Below are positions 35,534 through 43,341 of a stretch of 64,000 nt of DNA, in pieces. Origin of the DNA: Fictibacillus arsenicus. GTDB lineage: Bacteria > Bacillota > Bacilli > Bacillales > Fictibacillaceae. Every line of letters begins with the position of its first letter. Positions within the stretch are counted from its first letter, which is position 1. The DNA lies in the NCBI RefSeq assembly GCF_001999465.1, contig NZ_MQMF01000001.1:1054001-1118000 (forward strand), written 5' to 3'. The notes under the pieces were generated by a model. It did not search any database and had not been told where the DNA came from. It saw only the letters and a program-made list of their open reading frames with translations. Position numbers and translations under genes: made by a program.

Positions 35534-36499
35534 TTATACTTTTAATGACTCATTTTTTGTTAAAGCTATGTTATATTCCGCCCTTAAATCTTCAATGATT
35601 TCTTTAATTGTTGAAACTTTTTTGATATTCCCTACTCCTTGGCCAGCTGACCATATGTCTTTCCATGCTTTAGCTTTTGATTCTGAGAATGATAAGTCAA
35701 CCTCTTTTTTCTTAAGATTTTCTTTATTAAACCCTGCTTTTTGTAAGGAAGGCAGTAGATAGTTTCCTTTGATTCCACTGATAGCATCTGTGTAGATAAG
35801 ATCTTCTAATGTAGAATCAATTAGCATTTGTCTGTAATCCTCACTTGCTGATGATTCTTCAGTTGCGATAAAGCGTGTTCCCATGTACACCAAGTCGGCT
35901 CCAAGGATCTTCGCCGCAAGAATTTCTTCACCGGTTGAAATAGCACCAGCTAGTATCGTAATTCCATCCCAAAACTCTTTAACAGCTTTTAAGAATGCAA
36001 ATGGATTGAGTGTTCCACCATGTCCCCCTGCCCCGCTGCATACAAGAATGAGACCATCAATCCCGGTTTTTGCAGCTTTACGGGCATGATTGAGTGAAAT
36101 AACATCTGAAAAAACAAGTCCACCATAACTGTGAACGATTTTAGCTACGTCATTTGGGTTTCCTAAGGATGTTATCACAACAGGCGGTTCATATTTTTTT
36201 ATCAACTCTAGATCTTCCTCAAATCGTTTATTCGTACGATGAACGATTAAATTAACTCCCCATGGAGCAATTTTAGCGGTTGAGTCTTCTTCTTGAACTT
36301 GTTTAAGTTCTTTTGATATACGAATCATCCAGTTCTCTAGAAGTTCCGATGTTCTTGCATTTAATAGAGGAAACGTACCGATAATTCCATTTCTGCAGCT
36401 TTCAATAACCATATCAGGACTTGATACTAAAAACATAGGCGCATTAATGATAGGTAAACTGAGTTGATTCGACAATTTTATAGGCAGCTTGCCACTCAA
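35534..36499 (-). CDS. Nitronate monooxygenase-like FMN protein
   Basis: A 321-residue TIM-barrel flavoprotein. LPIINAPMFLVSSPDMV is the N-terminal signature, LILVCSGAGGHGGTLNPFAFL holds the FMN/substrate loop and YMGTRFIATEES the C-terminal phosphate-binding part. Family members oxidise alkyl nitronates, though many remain of unknown substrate. Own terminator; monocistronic. Confidence 0.88.
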   Translation of the reverse strand: MSGKLPIKLSNQLSLPIINAPMFLVSSPDMVIESCRNGIIGTFPLLNARTSELLENWMIRISKELKQVQEEDSTAKIAPWGVNLIVHRTNKRFEEDLELIKKYEPPVVITSLGNPNDVAKIVHSYGGLVFSDVISLNHARKAAKTGIDGLILVCSGAGGHGGTLNPFAFLKAVKEFWDGITILAGAISTGEEILAAKILGADLVYMGTRFIATEESSASEDYRQMLIDSTLEDLIYTDAISGIKGNYLLPSLQKAGFNKENLKKKEVDLSFSESKAKAWKDIWSAGQGVGNIKKVSTIKEIIEDLRAEYNIALTKNESLKV

Positions 36500-36649
36500 A
36501 GTAAATCATCCTCTCTACTTTTTAACCCTAACTTTTTCAACAAATGCCCTAACAATCCCTTTTTATACTTTTATAGGGGTTAATTTAAACTTTTAATATT
36601 ACATTTACATTACAGCCATTTTCTGACAACATTTTCTAAATAGCTTGGA

Positions 36650-36655
36650 TATAAT
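36650..36655 (+). promoter_or_regulatory. Likely -10 box of the riboswitch-sinI transcript
   Basis: TATAAT lies about 30 bases before the start of the riboswitch aptamer. I see no strong -35 at normal spacing, so an activator or extended element may help. Confidence 0.45.
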
Positions 36656-36685
36656 CAATACAGGTTAGGAGAATTGACCTAAAAC

Positions 36686-36772
36686 CTTCGGACAAGGGCA
36701 AACATTTTCGAAAGATATGGGCGCAAAGCCACGGGTCTAAGGCTATGTAGCTAAGATCGCCGGGTTACCTGA
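36686..36772 (+). ncRNA. Cyclic di-GMP-I (GEMM) riboswitch
   Basis: The stretch has the conserved pieces of the class-I aptamer in order: GGGCAAAC, the CGAAAG tetraloop region, GGGCGCAAAGCCACGGG, then a second arm and the closing CGCCGGGTTACC. It ends about 30 bases before the start of the SinI-like gene. There is no terminator hairpin between aptamer and gene; a weak hairpin (CCTGAATT with AATTTCTGG) could touch the Shine-Dalgarno, so translational control is possible. Whether c-di-GMP turns the gene on or off cannot be read here. Confidence 0.9.
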
Positions 36773-36803
36773 ATTACTACATAATTTCTGGAGGGATTTT
36801 TTG

Positions 36804-36947
36804 GTGGAAAATTACATAGCGTTGGATCACGAGTGGATTGAACTAATTAAAGAAGCTAGAGACCAAGGTTTCACTAAAGATGAATTAATAGAAATATTTA
36901 AAAACCCCCAGCTTATGTTAGAAAAAATGTATGAATTAAAGAAATAA
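36804..36947 (+). CDS. SinI-like antirepressor
   Basis: A 47-residue protein from a GTG start (GGAGGG 8 bases upstream; the TTG at 36801 is possible). The core LDHEWIELIKEARDQGFTKD matches the SinI/SinR dimerisation helix (LDxEWxxLIKEAxxxG), followed by a helical tail KNPQLMLEKMYELKK. There is no DNA-binding domain, so it should bind the SinR-like protein encoded 90 bases downstream and block it. Its leader holds the c-di-GMP riboswitch. Confidence 0.88.
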   Translation: MENYIALDHEWIELIKEARDQGFTKDELIEIFKNPQLMLEKMYELKK

Positions 36948-36972
36948 GAGTTAAAGTAATCTGATGTATTTA

Positions 36973-37001
36973 TTTACTTCCCTGTTGTAGAAAGATATAA
37001 T
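36973..37001 (+). promoter_or_regulatory. Promoter of sinR-like gene
   Basis: TTTACT (-35, 36973-36978), 17-base spacer, TATAAT (-10, 36996-37001). Gives the repressor its own expression, independent of the riboswitch, as with sinI and sinR in Bacillus subtilis. Confidence 0.65.
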
Positions 37002-37036
37002 GGTATCAAATTACTACTAAAATGGGGATAACAGAT

Positions 37037-37357
37037 ATGATTGGTGAACGAGTAAAAAAATACCGCACTGAAAAAAGGCTCTCCATTACGGCTTTAGCTG
37101 ATAAAGCAGGTGTAGCTAAATCGTACATTAGTGCTTTGGAGCGTAATATTCAACAAAACCCATCAATTCAGCTTCTTGAAAAGATTGCGGATGTATTAAA
37201 TATTTCTGTAGATCACTTAATAAAACCTGAAGTTGACACTCAAAACCTAGACCAGGAATGGGCAGATCTTGTTAAAGAAGCCATGGGATCTGGTGTAAGC
37301 AAAGAACAATTTAAAGAGTTTCTTGAATTTAATAAATGGAAGAACAAACAAAATTAA
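37037..37357 (+). CDS. SinR-like master regulator
   Basis: A 106-residue XRE repressor. The start at MIGERVKKYRTEKRLSITALA is chosen to match SinR (MIGQRIKQYRKEKG), with GGGGAT upstream. Residues 1-62 are the DNA-binding domain (GVAKSYISALERNIQQNPSIQLLEKIADVL); residues 70-106 (LDQEWADLVKEAMGSGVSKEQFKEFLEFNKWK) are the dimerisation and SinI-binding helices. Together with the paralogue at 1173 it probably represses eps and lasso operons through GTTCTTT sites. A strong terminator follows. Confidence 0.92.
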   Translation: MIGERVKKYRTEKRLSITALADKAGVAKSYISALERNIQQNPSIQLLEKIADVLNISVDHLIKPEVDTQNLDQEWADLVKEAMGSGVSKEQFKEFLEFNKWKNKQN

Positions 37358-37361
37358 TTGA

Positions 37362-37391
37362 GCCACCAGATAATGAGATCTGGTGGTTTTT
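37362..37391 (+). terminator. Terminator of sinR-like gene
   Basis: CCACCAGAT pairs with ATCTGGTGG, followed by five T. Confidence 0.85.
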
Positions 37392-37447
37392 ACTTTGAAT
37401 TTAGGGTGTCTTTTTGGAAAGAACAAAGAAGGTGGTTGTCTTTTTAT

Positions 37448-37471
37448 GGGGACAGACCCGGGTCTGTCCCC
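37448..37471. repeat. Dispersed palindrome GGGGACAGACCC (copy 1)
   Basis: A perfect 24-bp palindrome whose left half is GGGGACAGACCC. An identical copy is at 38720-38743; shorter relatives are at 59111 and 61954. Confidence 0.8.
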
Positions 37472-37559
37472 CTGTCAAAAAAACTTTTGTTTCATGCAAG
37501 ATTATTAAGGGTAAAAGAAAAGGGTGTTTGTATTTTTTGAGCCTATGGAGGATTTGTTG

Positions 37560-38606
37560 ATGAATAAGACGCCGAATGAATTATTAGATACTCAAAAAAG
37601 TGTAGATGTAAATGGTTCTTCTTTTGAATGGGACACTTCTAAGGGAGTCTTCCAATTTGAAGGTGGAGACGTCATGCTGTTTTGGATCGATTCAGCGTTT
37701 AAGGTATTCCTGGATTCCATTGAGGAAATTACTGGCGAAGGTACAGCTGATCTTGTTTTTGAAACGGCAGGCTATCGTACAGGATTGGTTGTAAGTGATT
37801 TTTATAAGAATTCGATTGGCGATATTAAAAAGTCGATAGAAGCCCTGCCTAATATCTATGTAACTGCCGGCTGGGGTAAAACGTTTATCGATGTGAATAT
37901 AGAAAAGAAAGAAGCAGTGATTACAATCTCCAACAGCTGGGAAACAAAGGTTAAAAAAGCTCAAGGAAGTAAGCGTATGGGACGCTTCTTACCTGGTCAC
38001 TGGGCTGGCGTTTTCACCGGATTGTTTGAAACACATATGTGGTATGAAGTCCAAGAGGATAACTCCTCACCTGATTTATTAAAAATAAAAATTACCGAGA
38101 CAGATATTACACCTAGCGATAATATAAGTGATTTGGTTCAGCGTGAAGAACAAAATGAAATCATGAAACTTGAAGCGATGGTTGAGAATCGCACAAGAGA
38201 GCTTACTGATTTAATCAGAGAAATTTCATCACCGATTATTCCGGTAACCGATCATATAGTGGTTATTCCGTTAATAGGTAGATATAATGAGCTGCGGTCT
38301 AAAGATATGCTTGAGTATACACTTACATCGTTGCCGCAACATCGAGCTAAGTTTGTGATTTTAGATTTGACTGGTATCAAATCAATTGATTCAGAGATGA
38401 TTGATATGTTAAATAAACTCGTTTCTTCTGTCCGCTTGTTTGGAATGGAAACGCTGCTTGTAGGAATCTCACCAGAGTTAAGTATGGAAGTGACGAAACA
38501 TCAATATTCACTAGGTGACAGCACTTATTTTAGAAACCTGAAGCATGCCATTCATTTTGCCTTTGCAAAAGAAGGGATGTTTATACAAGAACCGAATCAA
38601 CCTTAA
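37560..38606 (+). CDS. V4R-like sensor plus STAS domain protein
   Basis: A 348-residue protein from the ATG at 37560 (GGAGG 8 bases upstream). Residues about 20-180 look like a small-ligand-binding V4R-type domain (FETAGYRTGLVVSDFY, then LPGHWAGVFTGLFETHMWYEV). After a short helix (ENRTRELTDLIREISSPIIPV) comes a STAS domain at about 230-340 with the Spo0F/RsbR-like LDLTGIKSIDSEMIDMLNKL. The build resembles RsbR-type stress regulators. The strand and position just after sinR suggest a signalling role, but the terminator between shows a separate transcript. Confidence 0.6.
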   Translation: MNKTPNELLDTQKSVDVNGSSFEWDTSKGVFQFEGGDVMLFWIDSAFKVFLDSIEEITGEGTADLVFETAGYRTGLVVSDFYKNSIGDIKKSIEALPNIYVTAGWGKTFIDVNIEKKEAVITISNSWETKVKKAQGSKRMGRFLPGHWAGVFTGLFETHMWYEVQEDNSSPDLLKIKITETDITPSDNISDLVQREEQNEIMKLEAMVENRTRELTDLIREISSPIIPVTDHIVVIPLIGRYNELRSKDMLEYTLTSLPQHRAKFVILDLTGIKSIDSEMIDMLNKLVSSVRLFGMETLLVGISPELSMEVTKHQYSLGDSTYFRNLKHAIHFAFAKEGMFIQEPNQP

Positions 38607-38616
38607 AAAGCAAACG

Positions 38617-38652
38617 AAAGCCACGCCATTTTAAAAATGGCGTGGCTTTTTT
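38617..38652 (+). terminator. Terminator of STAS gene
   Basis: AAAGCCACGCCATTTT pairs with AAAATGGCGTGGCTTT, followed by T run. Confidence 0.88.
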
Positions 38653-38719
38653 GCGATTATATCGGTTATGTATCCGGGTCCACCCAGGATGAACAAACAA
38701 GAGCAATATGTATTTGTGT

Positions 38720-38743
38720 GGGGACAGACCCGGGTCTGTCCCC
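38720..38743. repeat. Dispersed palindrome GGGGACAGACCC (copy 2)
   Basis: Identical 24-bp perfect palindrome to 37448-37471, again in an intergenic space. Confidence 0.8.
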
Positions 38744-38869
38744 ATATGTCCCAATTTTTTTCAAACCCCAACATTCGTCTATGCAACTTGTCTCCACCTA
38801 CATACTATATAAAGAAACCGAAGCCTGTTATCAGGAAATCGGTATCATTCCAGTGAGGTGAAATTTTTT

Positions 38870-39088
38870 ATGTGTTACAAGTGTGGAGATTTCGACCACT
38901 GCAAGTTCAAGAAAGAAAAGAAGAAAAAGCATGACAAGAAGAAAAAGCATGATTTTAAATGCGAATCTTCTTCATCATCTTCTTCCTCTTCCTCTTCTTC
39001 TAGCTCTGAAGTCTTGAAGTGCAAAAAGGTCAGAAAGAAGAACCGTCATCGCTGCTGCGATCCTTGGGCAAGAATCTTGTTCTGTTAA
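38870..39088 (+). CDS. Cys/Lys/Ser-rich small protein, possible spore coat component
   Basis: A 72-residue protein from the ATG at 38870 (GAGGTG 9 bases upstream). CYKCGDFDHCKF opens it, then two KKKKHD repeats, a tract of about 14 serines and a basic Cys-rich tail (KCKKVRKKNRHRCCDPWARILFC). Composition recalls spore coat proteins such as CotG-type repeats, but I recognise no exact family. A strong terminator follows, supporting a real single-gene unit. Confidence 0.65.
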   Translation: MCYKCGDFDHCKFKKEKKKKHDKKKKHDFKCESSSSSSSSSSSSSSEVLKCKKVRKKNRHRCCDPWARILFC

Positions 39089-39123
39089 AAAAAAGGAGTC
39101 CGAAATCATCGGACTCCTTTTCC
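39089..39123 (+). terminator. Terminator between 39088 and hydrolase gene
   Basis: AAAAGGAGTCCGA pairs with TCGGACTCCTTTT; works for the forward gene and for the converging hydrolase gene. Confidence 0.85.
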
Positions 39124-39132
39124 TTTTATATG

Positions 39133-39786
39133 TTACAGACGCTTTGTTCCAATATAACGCGGTTTCCAGTATGTGTTGCTCATCTCAGAGATCGTTACAC
39201 CAGTTGATGAACCTGCGTGGATGAACTTACCGTTCCCAATATAGATTCCCATATGAGACGCGCCTGGCTCGTACGTTTCAAAGAATACTAGATCTCCGAC
39301 CGCTTGTGTAGAAACTCTGTAACCTGTGTTCGCCCACATATCTTTTACAGTTCGCGGCAAGTAGATGCTGTGAGAGTTTTTAAATACATAATTGATATAT
39401 CCAGAACAATCGAAGCCGTCAGGAGTAGTTCCGCCCCATTTATAAGGCGTTCCTACAAAACGCTTTGCATAATCTACTAAGTAGGAATTGTTAACGTTAT
39501 AGACTCCTAGTTTGTTAAACGTGTTGCGTCCAGCGACCCCATCAGCTGTTAGGCCTTTTGCACGCTGGAAACTTGCAACAGCACTCTTTGTGTAAGCACC
39601 GTAATAAGTAGTCGTCGATCCGCTATATGTAAAATAACCCTTATCGCGCAATATTGTTTGAAGTGTTTTTACATCTGAATGGGTCATTGTCGGACGAAGC
39701 GTCTGATCTCCGATATTTGCAAAAGCCTGTACTGGTGATAATAATAAAGCCGATCCTAAAACCGTAGTTGTAATCCATTTTTTCAT
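39133..39786 (-). CDS. Secreted NlpC/P60 peptidoglycan endopeptidase
   Basis: A 217-residue protein with a signal peptide (residues 1-23, ending AFA), a peptidoglycan-binding domain at about 30-90 (SDVKTLQTILRDKGYFTYSG, YTKSAVASFQRAKGLTADGVAG) and an NlpC/P60 domain at 100-217. The catalytic Cys is in DGFDCSGYINY, the His in ASHMGIYIGNGKFIHAG. It cleaves stem-peptide bonds in cell wall turnover or sporulation. Confidence 0.93.
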   Translation of the reverse strand: MKKWITTTVLGSALLLSPVQAFANIGDQTLRPTMTHSDVKTLQTILRDKGYFTYSGSTTTYYGAYTKSAVASFQRAKGLTADGVAGRNTFNKLGVYNVNNSYLVDYAKRFVGTPYKWGGTTPDGFDCSGYINYVFKNSHSIYLPRTVKDMWANTGYRVSTQAVGDLVFFETYEPGASHMGIYIGNGKFIHAGSSTGVTISEMSNTYWKPRYIGTKRL

Positions 39787-39931
39787 AATATATCCCTAAC
39801 CCCTTTTATTTTCCAAGTAATCTATTATTATCCTACTATAGAAAAAGTGAGTTGTGTTTTACGCTTCAATTACGAAAAATAGGCATATAGTCCATCTTGT
39901 CAAAAGGTGTCGTTTCATCTTTAAGAGCAAA

Positions 39932-39960
39932 CAAAAAAGAATAACCTCATTGAAGTTATC
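39932..39960 (-). terminator. Terminator of ABC transporter operon
   Basis: GATAAC pairs with GTTATC around a loop, followed on the minus strand by six U. Confidence 0.7.
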
Positions 39961-39974
39961 CTTTCATACCTCTA

Positions 39975-40688
39975 TTACCCCACTATCTCACCGAGCGTCT
40001 CCGCAAAATTCTTCGACTGTGCAATAGATCCAAACTGCCTCACTTTTTGCTTTGAACCATAAAAGAGCAGCTCACCTTCTTTTAAAATCAAGAAGGAAGT
40101 GCATAGTGTTTCAAGTTCTTGTGCGTCATGGCTGGAATATAGAATCGTCTTTCCTTCACTTCCGAGCTGCCTTAGATCGTTCACGATTTCTTGTTTTGCT
40201 GAAATGTCGATTCCTACTGTTGGTTCGTCAAGAATTAGAATTTCCGGGTTATGCAGTAAGGCGATTAAGATGTTGAGTTTACGCTGGTTTCCGCCAGACA
40301 GATGCTTTACTTTTTTATCAAGATGTTCAGCCAGCTTCCACTCCTCACACCTTCTCATCCAGATTTCCTCAGATGAATTCTTCGCTAATTTTGCAAAAAA
40401 ACGAAGATTCTCGCGTGCTGTCAGTTCGTGATACACTGCGATCTCCTGTGGTACATATCCGATTTTTTCTCGTATCTTTTTCGTATCTTTTTTCGTATCC
40501 ATTCCATCTACCAGAATAGATCCGTTTGTGCCATTCATGATCGTCGCGATGATTTTAAGAAGAGTAGACTTCCCAGCACCGTTTGGGCCAACAACGCCTA
40601 CAGTTTCTCCTTTTTGGATACAAAAGTTTATATCTTTAAGTACTTCTTTACGTCCAAACTTTTTTGATAGATTTTCTGCTGTAATCAA
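39975..40688 (-). CDS. ABC transporter ATP-binding protein
   Basis: A 237-residue ATPase. Walker A is GPNGAGKST, the Q-loop is in IGYVPQE, signature LSGGNQRKL, Walker B LILDEPTVGID and switch His in YSSHDAQELE. The closest architecture is the NatA/CcmA type used by multidrug or sodium exporters. It overlaps the permease gene by 4 bases; the two permeases form the transmembrane part. Confidence 0.9.
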   Translation of the reverse strand: MITAENLSKKFGRKEVLKDINFCIQKGETVGVVGPNGAGKSTLLKIIATIMNGTNGSILVDGMDTKKDTKKIREKIGYVPQEIAVYHELTARENLRFFAKLAKNSSEEIWMRRCEEWKLAEHLDKKVKHLSGGNQRKLNILIALLHNPEILILDEPTVGIDISAKQEIVNDLRQLGSEGKTILYSSHDAQELETLCTSFLILKEGELLFYGSKQKVRQFGSIAQSKNFAETLGEIVG

Positions 40689-41848
40689 GCGTTGTCACCT
40701 GCCTTCATTGTTGAAAGTCCGTATAAGAGGATGCTGATTCCGACAAACACCAATGGAATCATAAGCGTCTCTTGGTTTAAAGCTGAGATGATCCAATATT
40801 GCGGCGTCCATTGTGCTGCTTTTTCTAAAATACTCGAAAGTTCGTCACTCGGGAAAAAAGTTCCGCTTAAAAGCGATGTTGCGAGTACGACAAAGAGCGT
40901 TACAGCTTGCCACGTTCGGTTGGAATGAACAAAATAAGCAAACAAAAGTGATAAGGTATTTAAAAATAGAATATATCCTAGCAATGCAACAATCGTTGAG
41001 GCATTCACCACCAGTTCACCTTTCCACCAGCCAAAACCGGCCATCAGCACAAGTAGTTCGAATTGAAGAATAAGTACACCTAGCGCATTTCCACCCCAAT
41101 AAACCGTAAATCCGCCAACTGAATACGGCACCCGTGAGCGCATTCCTGAATCCCGGTCTTTAATCGGCCAGCTGTTCCATAAAAAGCTGAACAGCATCAG
41201 CATCACCAGCATTCCAGGTACGTAAATCGATACTGCTTGATCATCAACGGATTGAGCTTTTTCTTTTGTAGCACCGATCTTATAATCAACCGTCATCAGT
41301 GGTACAGGGTTCCAATGTTTATCACTGTATGCCCAAGCCTCTTTCCAAACGGAGACTTGTTCTTTCGCGTCCAGCTTCTCGCTTTTCCCATATGTTTTTA
41401 AAACTGTATTTGCACCGTAAGAATTACTCGATAAACGCTTCACTTCACTAGCAAAAATTTCGCGGACCAACCCGTGTGACAGGGTTCCAGTTGAAAGCCA
41501 CATTGTCACGAGTTCGTCTTCATCATTTTCTTGAATGCGTTCCATAAATCCTTCTGGTATTAAAAATCCGATCGCAGCTTTCTGTGTCTCGATTTCTGTT
41601 CGCGCTTGTTCTTGATCAACGATACTAACTGATACTGCTGGATTATCGCTCACACGTTCAATCACAGTCTCGGAGTAATCAGATGCGTCCTCGTCCACAA
41701 TCACAACTGGGATTTTCGTTGCGTTTGCCGTTTTTTCAACAGACAGATCTAAGAAGCCGAGCAAAAGCACAGGGATAACTAGCCCTGCCCAGCTCCACGG
41801 ACTTTGAAGCAATAATTTTATACGTGTAAAGGCAATTGTCCAGACCAT
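40685..41848 (-). CDS. ABC-2 type transporter permease
   Basis: About 387 residues from the ATG at 41848 (GAGG upstream), not the longer frame. One N-terminal helix (WAGLVIPVLLLGFLDLS), a large external domain (VVIVDEDASDYSETVIERV...) and five C-terminal helices give the ABC-2 membrane layout also seen in YhgE/Pip-like exporters. It overlaps the upstream permease by 31 bases, so both are co-translated. Confidence 0.85.
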   Translation of the reverse strand: MVWTIAFTRIKLLLQSPWSWAGLVIPVLLLGFLDLSVEKTANATKIPVVIVDEDASDYSETVIERVSDNPAVSVSIVDQEQARTEIETQKAAIGFLIPEGFMERIQENDEDELVTMWLSTGTLSHGLVREIFASEVKRLSSNSYGANTVLKTYGKSEKLDAKEQVSVWKEAWAYSDKHWNPVPLMTVDYKIGATKEKAQSVDDQAVSIYVPGMLVMLMLFSFLWNSWPIKDRDSGMRSRVPYSVGGFTVYWGGNALGVLILQFELLVLMAGFGWWKGELVVNASTIVALLGYILFLNTLSLLFAYFVHSNRTWQAVTLFVVLATSLLSGTFFPSDELSSILEKAAQWTPQYWIISALNQETLMIPLVFVGISILLYGLSTMKAGDNA

Positions 41849-43047
41849 GGCAACCTCTTCTTTATTGTGATAACCAGGATTCCGAAGACCCAGAAAACAA
41901 CGGAGAACCCAATTAATGTGCCGGCCAAACTCCATTCACCCGCACCTGAAAACAGCGTCTCTACTAACCCGTTATGTGTGTGATGAAGAACATTTAAAAA
42001 GCTCACACTTCTCCACATTTCCGGTAAATATGATAACGGCAATACACTTCCGCTCGTTGCAGTCACTCCAACTACCAGCAGAATTCCCGCCCCCCACTTT
42101 GCACCGTTTCGCTGGAAGAATTCCTGACAAAGGGCAAACAATGAAGAAACGGCTAAACAATAGGCTAATAGAATGGCAGTTGCAAGCAAGCTCCACGTTT
42201 TCGTAACGCTATAAAAAAGCAGTGTTAATACAAAACTTTGAATTACGAGCAGCATGAACACCGATATAATGTTACCGAAAAAGAAAACGGACGACCTAAC
42301 CCCTTGCAACGAAAGCCTTTCCCGCAGTGCCGTTTGTTCTCCTCTCGCAGTTAAGCTCATACCAAACAGACCTCCGATTAAAAGCAGAATCAGTACACCC
42401 GAGAGGCTGTAGAACTCAACAGGTGTAATGCCTCCAAACGCACTCAGTGTTTCCGTTTCATAGATCTTGTTTCGGTTCAGAGCCTGCAGTGTAAAATCAG
42501 TAATAATTGCGTCTCGGTAAGTCGCAAATTCCTCAGAACTCAGCCCCATCTTTCGCAAATAATGAAAAGCTGCATTCGCTCCACTTTGTGCCGCAGAAAT
42601 CAAGTTAGCGTTTGAGACCATCACTTGCTGCAGCAACTCCGCTTGAAACGGCCGTTCCGGATTCCCGATTACGGTTACAGGAATGTTTTTGCCCCGGCGA
42701 ATTCCTTGTGTAAACCCGTCTGGAACCATCACCATTCCAGCGATCTCATTATCCGCGAGCATTTCACTCGCTGTCTTTCCATTTGTTTTTTGAAAGGAAA
42801 GAACGGCTTGCAGCTCTTCGGATTCTTCGTATTGTTTCATTAATAATTTCGTTTCAAAGGTGTTATCTTCATCCACGATTGCGACAGCAAAGGGCTCGAC
42901 CCACTTTTTCTCGTCTAAAAGAGGCTTCAATCCCAGATATGTGATGCCGAGCAACAAAAGCGGAAAGAGCATCATGGCAAACAGCGGCATCGGCTGCTTC
43001 AGCCAGCATTTTACCGTCAGATGGGCAATGAGTAACGTTTGCCTCAT
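41818..43047 (-). CDS. ABC-2 type transporter permease
   Basis: A 409-residue paralogue of the next gene. N-terminal helix (PLFAMMLFPLLLLGITYLGL), external domain beginning FAVAIVDEDNTFETKLLMKQ, then about five helices including VILLLIGGLFGMSLTARGE. First gene of the three-gene exporter operon. Substrate unknown. Confidence 0.85.
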   Translation of the reverse strand: MRQTLLIAHLTVKCWLKQPMPLFAMMLFPLLLLGITYLGLKPLLDEKKWVEPFAVAIVDEDNTFETKLLMKQYEESEELQAVLSFQKTNGKTASEMLADNEIAGMVMVPDGFTQGIRRGKNIPVTVIGNPERPFQAELLQQVMVSNANLISAAQSGANAAFHYLRKMGLSSEEFATYRDAIITDFTLQALNRNKIYETETLSAFGGITPVEFYSLSGVLILLLIGGLFGMSLTARGEQTALRERLSLQGVRSSVFFFGNIISVFMLLVIQSFVLTLLFYSVTKTWSLLATAILLAYCLAVSSLFALCQEFFQRNGAKWGAGILLVVGVTATSGSVLPLSYLPEMWRSVSFLNVLHHTHNGLVETLFSGAGEWSLAGTLIGFSVVFWVFGILVITIKKRLPWSGQLPLHV

Positions 43048-43104
43048 AACATAATTCCTTTCGCTTAAGAAGTTTTGAGTATACCGTTGTTGCAGGTGTA
43101 AGAA

Positions 43105-43235
43105 AGATTTCCGCTCCAGGCTGCTCGCTTTCCGCGGGGTGTGCGGTGAGCCTCCTCAGCACCTTGTGCCCTTAGGAGTCTCACCTGTCCCACTCATCCC
43201 GCTGGAGTCTCGCACCTTGCGCTCCAATCTTCTAT
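43105..43235. repeat. GC-rich dispersed intergenic repeat
   Basis: A block from GCTCCAGGCTGCTCGC through CCGCGGGGTGTGCGGTGAGCC to GCTGGAGTCTCGCACC that is far more GC-rich than its surroundings and contains inverted pieces (GCTCCAG / CTGGAG, GGTGAGCCTCCT / AGGAGTCTCACC). I recall such elements as common intergenic repeats in Bacillaceae; only one copy is in this window. Confidence 0.6.
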
Positions 43236-43286
43236 TCAACGAAGTATAAACACTAATGTTCGTTAGCAATAAGTAGAAACCTTTAA

Positions 43287-43331
43287 AAAAAGGACAAAGA
43301 TCAACTTTATCTTAAGTTATCTCTGTCCTTC
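43287..43331 (-). terminator. Terminator of DUF6583-like gene
   Basis: AAGGACAgAGATaAACTT-type arms pair across TTAAGATA; seven U follow on the minus strand. Confidence 0.72.
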
Positions 43332-43341
43332 TTATTATATA

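Noticed and set aside
38970-39005. Poly-serine codon run as a sequencing artefact
   Set aside because: Codons are mixed TCT/TCA/TCC/AGC and the frame stays open to a Cys-rich tail with a terminator after it.
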